Below are positions 44,881 to 59,300 of a stretch of DNA of 64,000 nt, piece after piece. How positions within the stretch are numbered: the first letter of the stretch is position 1; each line of letters starts with the position of its first letter. The position numbers and the translations under genes were made by a program. The notes beneath the pieces are model-generated. The model was not told the DNA's origin. It saw only the letters and a program-made list of their open reading frames with translations, and did not search any database. The DNA comes from Brachypodius melanocephalos (Eukaryota > Chordata > Aves > Passeriformes > Pycnonotidae). The stretch lies in the NCBI GenBank assembly GCA_013398615.1, contig VZSR01001854.1, forward strand, positions 12,295,881 through 12,359,880. The letters run 5' to 3'.

Positions 44881-47800
44881 CAAACGCAGCCCTAGCCCTT
44901 TCTCTGCTAAAAGGGAAATACTTATTTTTCTTTCTTCCAGCTCAAGGGAGAACTTTTTAGTTCTCATTATAGTCAAAGGACAACAGATATCTGTGTACAC
45001 CAAGGAGATGGCAACCATTGCCTCTCTTTGTTAAGATCTCCCATAGGATTGAGGGTTTGGAGATTTGAATACTAGTTATTGTGTCTCTTGCCACTCAAAG
45101 AGAGTTAACAGAGCAGCTGGGACAGATAAGCTGCACACAGATGAGCAGACATGAAAAAACATAAATGTTTAAGACAGGGCATATACAGGATCAAGATTGC
45201 TGCCCGTGTTCTGGTGTAGCTCAGCACAAATCCCAGTTCTTTGATAATACAGAGCTTTTGGTCACTGGCAATCCAGGCTGGAATGCAGTGGCTCCCTTTC
45301 AGAGTCTCATTTTTCAGCTAGGCCTCCTGTCCTAGTGTGCTGAAAGGGGAAAAAAGAGGCTGAGGATGCCATAAAGGGCTGCCACCACTCAGAGGCTATA
45401 CACTCCAGAGGGTGTGCATGAGAGGGACTGGCACTATTGCCGTGAGTGCAAGTGATTGTATGCAGGGCATTATTTTATCCTTGATCAGGCAGATGTAGGG
45501 TCCTCATTTCAGCTGGGAAAACTAATTGTGTGTGCCCATCTGCAACCCTGAAAATGTTTCAGCTCAACAAATCATTCTGTGAGTCAGAAAGTACCAATAT
45601 TGCAACCCCCTGACAAATGATGGATCAACCAGGAGATGTATGTGTGGCTCTGCCTAACATCTGGCTATTTAACAAACAACACTTTGAAAACCTCAAAGAA
45701 TGCAATGAATGTGAGTATTCCTAGTTTACATGCTTTCTCCCCTCATGGCTAGGGATGCCTGATATGAGAGAAATGAGTATACGGAAACTAGTAACATGTC
45801 AAAGAATATTTGTAAATAGTATCTTAAATTAAATGCTAGTGTCACTGAGTTTCAGCTCTGGTTAAATAAAGCCTTAACTCTTTCCTATAGGCAAGGAGTG
45901 GGGATAGCTCTGTGGCACTGACAAGGGCCACATCTCTGGGCCACCTCTCTGTTCTTTGTCCATGGCAGAATCAAGTCAGCTTGGTTTCCATGGTTTCCAG
46001 CCGGGGGAGAAGGAAGAAAACAGGGATAGATTTTTGCAGGGATTGGATGCTTGGTATGCAGTGTACACAAAGCTGGGCAATACGCCATCGAGAGTGAGGG
46101 GAGAAATCTTTCATCACTCCATCTGATAGTCTCCTATAGCAACTGCAGCAGTAAAAGCAGTAGCTGCAGAGGCAGACAGCTGCATAGCAACCAGCTATGT
46201 CAGACCAAGGGTCTCACACCCCCTCCTCAGGCATGCACACTACTAAAACAGAACAATTTGATGAGGTACATGCATCTCCCAAACAAGATCAAGCTTTGCA
46301 GGCACAGCACCCAAAGGATTCTACTTCCCTGCCCTGGAAGAGGATGGAATATCATGCATGCTGACCTCTGAAAGGTTCTCTGGAAAGCAACAAATGCTGC
46401 TGTGTTTGCACAGTACAGTGGAGTGAAGGAGTGATCATGGCAACAGCTCCCTGCCCACACCTTGCATTAGCTATGACTCCACTGCAGGTACCTCTGCCTC
46501 CTCCCTTTCCACCTCAGGGAATGGAGCACCTTCCCCTTCACCATAGGGTGCCCACATCAGCCCTTGAGCAGCCCGGTGTGCTTCCTGCTGGTCAGTGATG
46601 GCTGGTGGTCACTGAGCACACGGTGCAGGCTGCACTGCCCCCACCACCCCAGAGCAAACCTGGTGGGTGCTGTCCAGGAAAGACATCTTGGGAGCAGGAA
46701 TGTTTACAACACAGATGCCAGAATAGAGGGTGTCTTGGAAATGGGGGAAGGTTGCACCCATTTGCTGAGGACATGTTTATTCAATGCTGGTGTCTGGGCA
46801 GACCCAGGAGTGGGCCAGCAAAGGATGCAGTGATGGCCACAGGCTGCCCTCCCTAGGGCACCAACACCAGAGTTCTTCATGCAGAAGTACATCTCATCCC
46901 AGTGGAGAGTCTGGCCATTATGCTGTGCTCCAAGAGAAGCCTCAAATCCCGGCAGGTGATTTTTTTTTTCCCTAGTTACTGTTGAAAGATTTCTCCTCCT
47001 GCCATTTAAGGCCATGATCCCTTTTTTCTTTCCCAGGCAGGTAGAGAGGAGGTACCACTCCTGTCACTTCACCTCCTTGGCATGTCAGGCCCCGTGGGCT
47101 CTGCTCAGGTTATTCTGGCCAGCCAGTGTCAGTGCCTGGAGAAGGAGAGACATTGTGAGCAGAAGGAGGAGTTAGGCTTTCTGAACACCAGATGAATATT
47201 GCTCCAGAGCTGATCCCTGTCAGGAAGTGTGTGTGTGCCCTGCTGTGCTAGCTGCATCCATCTTCCTTGCACTTGAAAGACAGCAGTCCATCTGACAGGG
47301 ATGCTGGCCATGCAAGCCTGCTCTCCAGTGACTGATCCTTTGGTTTGTTTTCCAGTCAGGCTGACAGCTGAAGAGATGACAGATGGCCCACAGTGCAGAC
47401 CTCTGTGTTTGCTGCCCAGTATCATGAAGCATCTGATTCCAGCAAAAAGTCCAAGTTTTTTGCTTTTCCTTCCCTTACCAGCCAGAGGGAGAAGGACACC
47501 CCTCATATCTGCCTCTGTTCTCAAGGCAGATGCCATGGGTGGTGGTGATGAAGCAGGAGATCTGTGTCTAATCCAGCATGGAAAGTTGACCACGCAGGAA
47601 TGGCCCCAAAATAGGCAGCCTGTGATGCTGCAGGCCAGGATTCTGGCTAAAGATCATGGAAGCTGAGGAGGATAGGAGGTTTGGTAGGGTCTCAGTTCCC
47701 AGAGGCAGGGTGCAGTGTCACAGCCAGATATTTGGTGAGATTAGCAGAGTGGGGTCAGCCATGGCTGGTTACACTGAATCAGCCATTCAGGTCTCCAGTC

Positions 47801-49544
47801 TGCCTGGGGCCCCTCATGAGTTCTAAAATTTCCCCTGATGCTGGCTCACAGTCTGTATTCCTCACACTGTCACACTGGGTCCCTCCAGACAGGGAGGGAA
47901 ACACAGCAAAAGCAAACTTCTTCCTTTTGCACTGTTTCTTCACAGGGAACTGCCAGGAGTAGAGGGAATATGAATTCTCACCACACCAGAACATCCCTGT
48001 TCCATTTGCCAAAATGGAGGTTCATGCTACCCTGGAGGTCAGATTCCCTCAAGCACATCAATAAAAATTGCTGATGCTATTTCCCCAGCTAGATTGTTAA
48101 ATAACCTTCTCTTTTGGCTATTCATGGGCTCCAATGATCAGCCTTGCCTTCCTGTCTGGAGCAGCAGAATTTGCAAGCCTCCTTGGAGATAAGGCAAGGT
48201 ACAAGCAAAAAAATCAAACATCTGCTGCAGACTTCTGCAACAAGAGAGTACTGAGAATGATGAAAGAACAAACTGAAGAGGGAAATCATACATATAAATG
48301 AGGCAGAAAATCTTGGACATCTGGAGGTAGTGACGTCTGAACACAAGGAGGAAAAAGTGAGCTGAAAGGGATCAGCAAAACAACCAAGGACTTAACTGTA
48401 GGAGGGCTGAAGGCTGGCTCTAAAGCAGAACAGCAGGTGCAGTGTATATATTATGCTGTGACAAGGTTAATTCATCAAAAAAATCTTTGCTAATTGGATT
48501 TGGCACAATGATTTTGTAATAGAAGCAGTCATAGTATCTTATGGGGCAAAACATTCTTAATGCAATAGGAGTAAGTCTTAAAGCTGAACTCTAAACTCTG
48601 TCAAATAAACACAAATAGGGGAGAATGAAATGTGGCTGTTGCTAACATCCACAAGCACATCTTATCAGCACAACGAAAAACAAAATACTAGCCTATCTTA
48701 TAGCAAGTACATAAATGAAAATCATCTTTTGGTACTAATTATGCAGCCAGAGCACTTGTCTGCAATAAAGACAACTTGTAATCTTGAAGATTGTATCTAC
48801 CTAGCATGTCCTGAAAACGATTGTATCTCAAGACTGATAAAGAAGTAGAAAACATGATTTTACAATAATTGCAAAACACCAGCATTTACATCTTTCTCTT
48901 CCACAGGAGGAGCAGTCAGAGCTATTCAGGCTTTTGAAAGTTTCACAGTCTTGTGGATTTGGAGGCCAAGGACAGCCTTAGCTGCCATGACTATGAGGTG
49001 GTGGAGTTCAGGGTTGTGAGAGGAGGGAACAAGACAAATTGCTGAATAACAACTCTTGGCTTGAAGCTCAAGAATAGTTCATCCTGAAGTGCAGAAATTC
49101 AAGAAAAATTAGCCAGCAACTTTCATGTAGCTTCTGACTAAAACAAGAACATAGTGTAAGGAGGTCCTGACTAAAGTCACATCTAAAAAAATAGTGTGCA
49201 AGAAGTGGAAGCATGGAGATATCAACCAGAAGAGACACAGTCTGAGCCCACAAGGGTGGGGTTGGGAATGCCAAAGCCCATGTGGTGTTGAATCTGTCAA
49301 GGGACATGTAGGAAAACAAGGAGAGCTTCTACTGATGTACTGTGAACAAACAGGGGACATAGGAAAACAGGGCCCAATGCTGCGCGGGGCAGGGCAGGAA
49401 AAAACAAAGAGCTCAGTGTGTCTTGGCTCAGATTTTACCAACAAGACCAGCCTTCAGGAGGGCACCAGGCCCTGGGAGCAGTGGAACAGTCTAGGGCAAG
49501 AAAGACTTCACCATCATTTGAGTTATTAAATTAGGGTATGTTTA
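44881..49544. other. Intergenic DNA of mixed composition, no recognised gene
   Basis: Several frames of 60-154 codons (for example 47129-47593 minus, 47301-47666 plus) overlap each other antisense and show no recognisable family. 46550-47700 is GC-richer than its surroundings. Confidence 0.45.
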
Positions 49545-49652
49545 AAGAATCTGGATGGATGTGAGTCCATGTGACCTGATGGGATGACCCACAAGTGATG
49601 AGGTTGCTAGCTCAAAGGGTATCCTTATGACCTTCTATGACTCTATCCCCTG
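49545..49652 (+). mobile_element. Internally deleted CR1 remnant
   Basis: CTGGATGG.TG.GAGTCCATGTGACCTGATGGGATGACCCAC resembles the CR1 reverse-transcriptase segment that encodes (M)GPDEIHPRVLRELA. It is followed within 50 bp by a CR1-like tail (TATGACCTTCTATGACTCTAT). The intervening element would be deleted. Confidence 0.5.
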
Positions 49653-49820
49653 GTCAGATAAGGATATGCTGCTTGCTTTGCCTTACAGGTAAGGCCATCA
49701 GAGACTGCTATAATCTGTTTACATGAAAAAGTAAAGTGCTACAGTTCTCATTTCAAAAGCATCTGAAACATCAGGTAGAAAGACAGCCTTTTCAGAAAAT
49801 CAATGCATTGATTTGCTTGG

Positions 49821-49821
<1 letters not shown>

Positions 49822-49891
<70 letters not shown>
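49822..49891. repeat. T70 homopolymer
   Basis: Seventy consecutive T. It explains the Phe-rich and Lys-rich open frames over it. Length is likely unreliable in sequencing. No retroposed gene body or target-site duplication could be seen on either side. Confidence 0.95.
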
Positions 49892-49892
<1 letters not shown>

Positions 49893-52800
49893 TTAAACAA
49901 AGACAAGGAGAGAGCAGAGAAAGAGATAAGGGTAAAATGAAGGCCCAAGCATGAAATCAGATATTTGTTTTGGAGCAAGGAAGCCAGAAGCACTAAGAGA
50001 AAAGAAAAAAGGAGTGGTCTTTGCAGCAGGCATATGTGGAAATTCAATTTAATTGAAGATACTGTAATTTCTTTTTCAATCTGGTGGTGATGGCTTGATC
50101 AAAATAATGCAATTGACATTGCATAGGGTGATGGCATTTTAATTTCCACATAGCTGATCAGACAGACACAATTGTTATTTCATTCCTGCTTTTTATAGCC
50201 ATCCATGACCATTTGCACACCTGGTCATCAATCTTTAAAAGGATTTAACACATCACAGAAAATTACCCATATTTCAATTTTCGTCAGCTTTGTAAAAAGA
50301 AATATGTTCCATTAATGAAAGGAAAAACAAAAAAAGGCAAAACACACAAACACATAAGGCTCAAATTGCATGCTCATAAGCAGCAATTTCTTGAGGCCAT
50401 TGTCTTATTTAGCAGAATACTACTATTGCAGTAAATATTATGTGCATCTATGATGTCTGAAACATGAAATGTTACCATTAATTTATCACCATGTCCAATA
50501 GAAGAGCTTGACTTCGTGGTTCTTTCCTAGGAAGGAATGAATATAGATCTTTTTTTAAGAACAAATATTTGACAATAAAACATTCTGACTGAAGAGATTT
50601 ATAAAATAATTTTTCAAAAGAACTTTATTTTCAAAATACCTACAAGCGTCCTGTCAACATCAGTGAAGAAGGGCATAGGCAGAGGGAAGAGACTGACAAA
50701 TCACTGGAACCATTGGCTGTTGCCATGCAGAATCAGGACTGGTGAGATTTACTAGAAATAAAGAAGCATATAAATATGAGTATGAATAAAAATTAGTATG
50801 AATGTAGAAAAACAATGGAAATTAACAATAGGACCTACAGGTAATGACACATATTTGGAGATTTAAAAAAGCAGCACAAAATAATAATAAGACATTTAAA
50901 CCATCAGAAGAGTCATGGAATTGATATTTCTTGTGAATGACACATTGAGAAAATGTGTTGCTTATACCAGGGACTCTGAGGAGATTATAATGGCAGTATC
51001 AATGCTTTTATATCACTAGAATTGTTTTTTCTATTAAAAAAAATCAAACTTTCAGGAATCAATGTATTTTAGAGTTTGTAAATTATATAAATATGTTGTC
51101 CTTTTCAAGAAATACAAAATAAGGATCTATAAAAACGCACTGAAAATTGCATCTTCATTATTTTTAAAACTTAGCCTGCTTTGTGGGGAGAAGTGTAATG
51201 GTAACAGGCTTTGTCTTCCACTGTCACAAACCTCAGTCAATCAGAGTTCCACTGGCACCAGGTCTCGTTTATGTAGTAACACCTCTACAGATTTATTTAA
51301 GCCATCCCTAGTGTGTGCACTCAATAGGTTCCAGTCTGTACTGAAGGGCTTGTTTTTAAAGAATGCACTTTGACCTCCTGATTTGATTACTGATGTACTG
51401 AATCCACACAGTGGTTTTGCAGAATCAGAGATTTATTCTCAACATTATGAGCCCTATAAGGACAGGAAGGCAAAAGTCAGCCACTGCTTGCTTTTTTCCC
51501 ATCAAAAAATTGTTTTGTTTTTCTACTGAGGCTGTTGATTTATCATAGAAATGCAGTCCTTTGCTGAATTTCACTTCACCTGCCTCTTTGATTTGCCTAT
51601 GCTTCATGTTCTAATAGTTCAAAAGACAGCTGCAATGCATCTTTAGAACTCTGAAACATAACCAAAATATAGTCAGGATCATACAGACACTACTACTACA
51701 AAAAAAAAGAGCCTAGAAAACAACTATTTAATTCTAATGCAAAACCTCTAAGTGACTGAAGCAAGATAAAAATTGACAAAAGTAATTGAACATACAATTC
51801 TGTCCTGAATAGATGAGAGGTATATGCTTTAATCTTTTGGTTTAAGGTAGGTTTTTTGCAAAAAAGGAATTTGACTATTGGCCAAGAGTAACCCACCATA
51901 CACTGCCTACAAGCAAGAAGGGTGTCCCTTCAAGAAAAAACTAATGTCAAGGAAGATACTGAAATTATAAGAAATATTTCCAAGCAATACAACAGTAAAA
52001 AAATAATCACTGAGTTTTAAACTTGTAAAATTACAATAAACCTGAAAAGGGATTTCCCATAGCTTTAAATTAATCTGACAGGATGTTCTCTTGTTTCACA
52101 GGAGTTTATGCTAATGCTGGTTTGTGGTTGGATTAAAAAGGACCCAGCTTTAATAGAAAAGTCAATTTATTGGAATTTAATCACAGATTTTCTTCACAGT
52201 TTTGCCTAAGAAATCTTGGTTCAATATAATTGAAGAAACCTTTTGTGATATTCTTAAACAAAGAAACAAAACCAAAAAAAACATTTAGAAAATAATGGAG
52301 AAAGTACCTCTTTGTGCAGCTCTTAAAAATGTATTTTTCACCAAACTCAGAAATGCTTTTTTTGTGTCATCTTCAAAAGTTTTTGTTTTTCCTTAGAAAT
52401 AATAGGCTAGATTCCAGAGGCTTCGCCTGCAGGTAGAACCTGATGGAAAGCAAGGATTGTTTTGTGCAACTACAGAAAGTGATCAGCAATTCAAAACCCA
52501 TGTCCTTTTTCCAGTTTCACAGATACTTCAGTGCATTGCAGACAGTATTATTTCTTTATTTTATTCTAATAAATACTGATCTGGGGCCAGGGTCTCTGTT
52601 AAAATTGTTTCTTTTTTGAACATGTGAAAAATTAGGCTTCTTTCACTCAGAGAGGGAGGGGAACAAAATCTACGTTTTATTTTTCTGATGTTGTCTCAAG
52701 AACAAGAAGGCATATGTAATTGTTTGTGTAGAAGTTTTTGCTTTCCCCAGAAAATGCAGTCCAGCACCTCTGCCTGTAAACACAGAAATCCATCAGATTT

Positions 52801-53614
52801 TGCTGGGAGATGAACTCAATCCTGACTGCCAAACATTGCTATTTAATGAGATGTTGTGTTGTAAATATCAAGGAGCTTATTGACTGTTGTTGTGAACCAG
52901 TGTTTTTAGGTGAGGGGCACAGGGAAAGGCTCTATGGTTTTGCTGAAGGTAAGAGAAGATATAAGGTTATTTCTTTGCAGTTTTATTACAGCTTTTTATG
53001 TTCATGTTAGTCCCAGGGAACTCATGCTAGGCAAAGGAGAAATTCCTGAGTATCCTTCCTATTGAAAACATTATGTTCCTTTCAGCTGTAACATTGAAAA
53101 TGTGCCTTCTACATCACAAAGGGAGATGAAAGGATATTTTAATAAAAGGATGACCCTCTCAGTAAAAATGCCTATTTTCCCCTTGTGCAGCACGTAACAC
53201 CTGCTGTCTCCCTATAAAACAAATGATTGATTCTGAATCACTTTGTATGACAGAGTTACCTTGGGAACAAAATCGTGTCCCAGCTGTGTCACAGCCATCA
53301 CTCAGCAATTAGCTGAACTGGTCCTCAAGCAGAAACAATGTCACTTTATCTCACAGGTCAAAGATTTCAGGTCAAAAGAACACAGCTCTGTATTTAATTT
53401 TGTATATCTAAGTCAGTCTGCAAAACGCTGTAAAGAGGCTTATGGGAAAAACTGAGAGGAAATCTTATTCTTTTGCACAGAGATTCAATAAACTGAAACT
53501 GGCCAAAATTAAATATTGCACTCATTTTCTGAAAAATGTATTTCATTTTCAATACTGAGGCAACAGACCTTCCCATAAAATGTTACCCAGCTGCTAGATG
53601 AATCCTGTGATAAT
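49892..53614. other. AT-rich intergenic DNA, no recognised gene
   Basis: Open frames are at most 103 codons (51062-51373, plus) without recognisable domains. Ordinary AT-rich sequence with scattered short A or T runs. Confidence 0.5.
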
Positions 53615-53675
53615 TATGATAATCATGGACTTTGTGATCTTAGAGATCCTTTCCAACCTAAATGGTTCTGATCCA
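53615..53675 (+). mobile_element. CR1 3'-tail remnant
   Basis: GACTTTGTGATCTTAGAGATCCTTTCCAACCTAAATGGTTCTGAT closely follows the CR1 terminal sequence TTCTGTGATCTTAGAGGTC.TTTCCAACCTAAATGATTCTAT. Only about 60 bp remain. Confidence 0.75.
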
Positions 53676-56140
53676 TAAAATGCAGTCTTATTCTTGTAAC
53701 ATAAGATAAAGACAAAAGGTTTGCTTAATTCTTGAGTATTTTGTATTTTGAAAAAAATTTAAATGCTAATTTAACCAATTCAGGATTCTTTATTAGTGAA
53801 ACTAATACTGCTAGGACAGCTCAAGTGGTGACTGCACAAGATTATATTTGCTGTATTGACCTCAAACTTCTGAAAGCACTGTGGTTTTCTTGTTTTGTTT
53901 ATAAAACCATCCTGAATGGTGGGACCCCAGCCCCCTAGTAAAGAATTCTCTTTTACTGAGGGTTTACAGGTAATTCTTTGAGATTACACCTTCCCTTATG
54001 AAATTTGATGCCTAGGCATGGCTACAGTATGAGAGTGCAGGGGGTGCAGGGGTGCAGGTGCAACGAGTTTTTTTCAACCCTACCCATTCCTTCTCTCTCT
54101 TTCACACACCAGGGAAGCAGTGAGAGGAGCAATTAGTAGAATTTTTCTGGAGTTAAAGGGGGGAAAAAAAAGGCAGCATCATGCCAGCACTAAAACTATG
54201 TCACTCTGACTATTATGAGTGACAGCTTGCAGCAAGGTCAGTCTGGAGCTCTGGGCCTGAGCTTGGTCTTTGAAATAGTTTTACACACTTCCCTAAAATT
54301 GTGTGAAGAATTTTGCTACAAGAGATCTCTTGAGGTCTAGCAGAGTCCCCGTCTGCTAGCTCTCATCCTTTTACTTTTGTAACACATCCTCTCCACCTAT
54401 AATTTTTTGCAAATGACAAAAAGAATCAGTAAAGGTGATGCAGGGCAAAGTGGAGATGGGTACAAAACACAATGAATACAAAAGTAGGTAACCAGTAAGT
54501 TTTAATCGTTCACCAACCTTGATGACAGAAGAGCGGAAGGTGTGAAAACCAACTAACCATCTGGATTTCTAGCAACCTTCTAACAGGTGCATGGCAGCAA
54601 TGGGGAACAAGGCTTCTTTGTTCTGTAGCTCCAGCTTCCCAAATTCAAGCAATGGCCTAGGAATGTGCCATCACTGTCAGAGGTGATGGTCACTCTGCTT
54701 GACAATCATCACTGATAGTTCCTTGCAGTGCAGAGACATCACACTTGGGACAGGATTTTGTCTGAATGTATGGATTATCTCAAATTAGGAAACTAATCAC
54801 CCAGGGAGTTTTATACTGTTTTGAGGGGAGGCTTCTGGAGGGATAGGAAATATCAAAGCGACTTTTCAATGTGCAAAACAAACAACCATTCATTGTTCCT
54901 TTACAATGAGGGTATTATGAAAAAGGTGGGTTGGGTTGGTTTTTTTAGTAGTGAGCTTTAGAGCAGAATTGCAGTGATCTTTATTTAGAAAGATCTCTGT
55001 CTTTCTAAATACCTCTGGATTTGTATGTTTGGGTGCCTAAGAAATATTCACACATAAGATGGTATCCACAGTCTGTTGATTGATAGAAAATATTGCTTAT
55101 TATTTACAGAGGAGGAAGTAAATCATCTATTGCTAGAGAGATAAAGCTACAAAGAAACTAAGGACTAGTCAAGGCTGTAAAGAGTAATTACTCCTGGCTA
55201 GGATTAATTAGGAAAGGATTAATACTAACAGTAACAAATGTTACAATGAAGTATTCCTGCAAAGGAAAAGCCTCCAATTAAGATAAAGGCACAATTTGTG
55301 TGTTATTCTAACATGAAATAGTTAATATTGCCTTAAAAACCCTGGACATTTTGAAATGTCTGACAGAGATGAAAGAAATAACATGTAGAGGTAAATTTTT
55401 ATCTTTGATGACCTGTCATGAAATGCATTGAGTACCAGCTGCTGTGAATTTAATTTCAAAGTTGTTTTTGACAGCTTGTTCCAATTATATCCTTATTGAA
55501 AGGCTAGATTTTTGGTAGATTGACAAGTTTCCTTTTTATTTTTACCTTCTAATGAGCAAAACAATCTGTTACAGTATATTGATCCAGCTTATTTATTTCT
55601 GGATATTTAAAATATGGTCTGTTGTCCTTCTCTTCAGATACTCTTGCCACCTGCAGTACAGCAATAAATATACTTGATTTTTTCAAAAAGATGTGGGGGA
55701 AAGGTCACTTTTAAGGAATTAGTGCTTTTTCTGTGAAATGAAACTATATGTGGGCTTGTGTTACTTAGAGGATTAAAGTATTTGAATGTGTATTGACATA
55801 GGCACCCTAAGGATCATTATCCCCCTCCAGAAACACAGTGGACAATATAGCCTCCTTAAATGGCATGGATTGTGACTAATATTTAGATACTATCAACATC
55901 TGGTTCTGAGCAGTGTATGAAGACCTGATTAAGGATATCACAGTTGCAGAGTCATCCTGTGAGGGTGACAGTAACACATGCAGAGTGTTGGAGCAACAAA
56001 GACAGTCCCTGCATCCATTCAGCTTCAAGAGGGGCGCGCCATCAACACAGGAGAGCTTCTCAAAGGGTGGGAGAAAACAGTCACAACCAGTAGCAGGGGA
56101 CATTTTGATTGAGGCAAAGAAATCTTTACTAAAGCAGGTT
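53676..56140. other. AT-rich intergenic DNA, no recognised gene
   Basis: No frame of note. A short GGGTGCAGGGGTGCAGGTGCA repeat is at about 54040-54062. Confidence 0.5.
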
Positions 56141-56304
56141 TAGACACTGCCCAGAGTAGTGACAGAATCACCATCCTTGGACGTTTTTAACACTGCCCAG
56201 GTTGAGCCCTTGGCCAACCTGATCTAGCTTTGCAGTTAGCTTTGCTTGGAGCAGGTGACTACAGAGGACCTTCCAGCCTAAACCCTTCTCTGAGTCTATG
56301 ATTT
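56141..56304 (+). mobile_element. CR1 LINE 3'-end fragment
   Basis: Contains ACACTGCCCAGAGTAGTGACAGAATCACCATCCTTGGACGTTTTTAA, GAGCCCTTGGCCAACCTGATCTAG, GCTTGGAGCAGGTGACTACAGAGGACCTTCCAGCCT and a terminal TGAGTCTATGATTTTT. These are successive hallmarks of a CR1 3' UTR of the subfamily with the CTTTGCTTGGAGCAGG segment. Confidence 0.85.
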
Positions 56305-59300
56305 TTTAAAAAGAAGCTATCAATTAAATAAACCACTCTCCAAGGAGCAGAGAGAGTATTCTGATCTTCCATCACACTGGAAACCCAGAATACATTCCAG
56401 TTACTTCCAGAATACATTCCAGAACTTCAGAAAGGCCAGAAAGGAACCAGAGTGGTTGAATGGCAATGTAAAAGAAACAAGAGCAAAGACTGTTATGACC
56501 CTTCAGTAATGAGGAAAGAGGAAGGATGATCAATACTGCTGGATGAAATGTAAACATACCCTAGGACTGTCCAGCCATGAAAACTAAGAATAAATCCTTG
56601 TTGAATGCTTCAGGAGATGAAAGGCAGAGAGGCAATCAGCAGAAATAAGGAAAGAGGATACAGAAGAGAAAAAATAACTCATCTGTAGAAAAAATACTTA
56701 TCACAAATTTATTATTTCTCTACCATTTCCATCTTACAGGATGTATCAAGGATCAATATATTGTAATATGAAGCCAGTTCAGGGATACAAAATTCTAAAG
56801 TTTGAGATAGGGATGCTGCAAATGAACCAGCAGAAAAAATCCCAGAATAAAAATTCATGAGGTTAAAAGCAGGACCTAGTCCTGAGATAACAAACAAAAA
56901 ATGTGCCAGATTGTGACTGAAGATATAATTGATGGATTACAGCTGATCTGGATAATTCAGCAATGAGGGCTGGGTCTCAATTTTGTTGATATTAACTACA
57001 ATACATTTTCATTTAACTTGCTTTTCCTGATCATTTAATAGTGGTGCAAGGTATTAATACTATTACAGCTAAAGTGGCATCCTAATGAGATGAATCAGAT
57101 TATGGCCATAATCAGAATTCCCACCTGTGTGAGCATTTGAATTTCCATCCTGTGAAACAAGAATGGAGATTTCAAAAATACGCCTGTGGCTTTGGACACC
57201 ACACATGAAAATGCACACATGCACATGGAATATCATTAATACTGCAAGACTGTGCTACTAGACATGGAGCTCAGGACATATATCTACAGTAATTGTGTCC
57301 TTGCTTGCTCGTCTTGTAGTCTGAATGTTCAAAAGGGAAAGGGAATAACTCGCCACTTTTTTTCTTTTTTTTTTTTTTTTCTTTTTTTTTTTCTTTGTGT
57401 GTGTGTGGGTGTGGGTGTTTGGTAGCTTGTAATAGAGTATTTACTTCCCATTTTCAAGGAGCGAAAAAAGGACAGAATAATGCAAGTTAAGGAGGCAAAG
57501 ACTCTTGGGAAGCCAGAAAGACCAAAACAGTTTCAATAAATAAGAAATAAATTCTGTATGCATGTTAAAAGCACATTTTTTTAATTCTGATGGGATAATG
57601 TGCATTCATATTTTAGTAATATATAATATAGATTAGATTTATTGATAATTCTTAAAAGCATGCAGTATTTTCCATCTGTTCATGTAATGGGAAAGAGAAT
57701 CAGAAAAGCATAAGAATTTCACCATATGCTTTGATACTGGGAAATGCTGAACACATTCAGCTCCCATTTAACTTTAGGATGGTTGATCAGAGTTTAAAAA
57801 CTTTGTTCTACGGACAAGGACATAACAATATTAAAGCTGATGTAGTTTATTTTTTAAAAAAGCATACCTTCATCTAATACAAGATCCCCTCCCCCTCAAT
57901 ATTAAAAATCAATGAACCCCTACCCATATTGTCAAAAATTAGTGGCAACAGATAAACCAGATAATATCATCATTTTAAAAATATCATAAATTAAATAAAA
58001 ATCAGATGGTTTTTTGAGTGTTTTTTTTGCAACGATATGCCTAAATGTTTCTGACAGATTGTTGTTCAGCTTGAAATAGTTTCTAGTAACTTCCCTGTAT
58101 ATGGTAGAGGATTCTATCATCAGGTACCCATCCTTCATTTACCATTTTCAGCATGCAAAGATCAGCACAAAAATCCCAGACTGTATTTCCCCCCCTTTTT
58201 TGCTATTTATTATTCTAAGTGTCTTTATTTTGCTTTTTGAGGGAAAAAAAAAGTTAATATAAGCTCAGATATTCTTTATCTCAAAGTAGTTCTGTTATTT
58301 TTGAAGAAGCAGAAGAGTGCACACAGTCCTCTATTAAAGGAAATGGAATATTGAGTATTTTGAAGTTCATTGCTTGAAGAAAGTGATCTAAAAATCAATT
58401 TGGCTAATTGAATATAGTGCTAGAATGTGGTTAAATGTCTTCAGACCCCTTACAACAAAAAAGCAGGTCTTGTTATATACTTATACATATTCTATCAGAG
58501 TTAAAATACATCAGCCAATACTTTATCTCACTGGTAGAAAGGTTTTCTGCACTGCAATCTAAATTTCCCTTCTTTTATTGTGATTTCATCATCTTTATCC
58601 TTATTAATGTTTCTCTGTTTTGGTGTTAATGTTTTAACTACTTGCAGAATGAAGTCACGGGTTTTAAACAAGACACACAGGCTGTTATTGCTTTACTTTG
58701 TCATGTATCTTGTCAGAATTGAGATCATTTTTACTGTCTGCTTTCAAATCTCTCCAGGATGTCAATACTGGGTAACAAGAACAGCCAAACAAGATTGCAC
58801 ATAGAGTCTTTGTTGTTTAACAATCGCTTAGAGTGCCTATTCTTTTCCTGGTGTGAGATGTTCTTCTTCTTCATGTGCCAAACAAAACTTGGCAAAACAC
58901 GCTGCACTCTTTCTGATTTATTGTCATTGCCTAGTCTCTTTCAGACTTTATATTACTGAATGGCAAGGATACTTGGACAAAGTCATTTTAACCCTCTCTT
59001 CTTGTTGTGCAGCTCAGGGGGGAAATAACCATCTGCAGGAGCAAGTTGGAAAGACTCCCGGTGTGATAAAGTGGGAATAGCAGTTGTTTGTGAACAGCCA
59101 TGGTGCCTTGTTATAATTTTTATTCACCACTCAGTCAGGTAGCAGTCAAAATTCTTTTTAAAATAGACAACTTTCATTTGAAGACAGATAAGAGTATTCT
59201 CTAAGCATGTGTAATTTGCCACTGTCTTTATTGGCTCTTTCACTCATTTGTATCAAGAAGTACCATCCTCCTCCTGTCTCCAAAAGGAAAAATAAGCAAT

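Noticed and set aside
49748..50047. Processed retrogene with an A70 tail on the minus strand
   Set aside because: No recognisable coding body and no target-site duplication of the sequence left of the run was found to the right.
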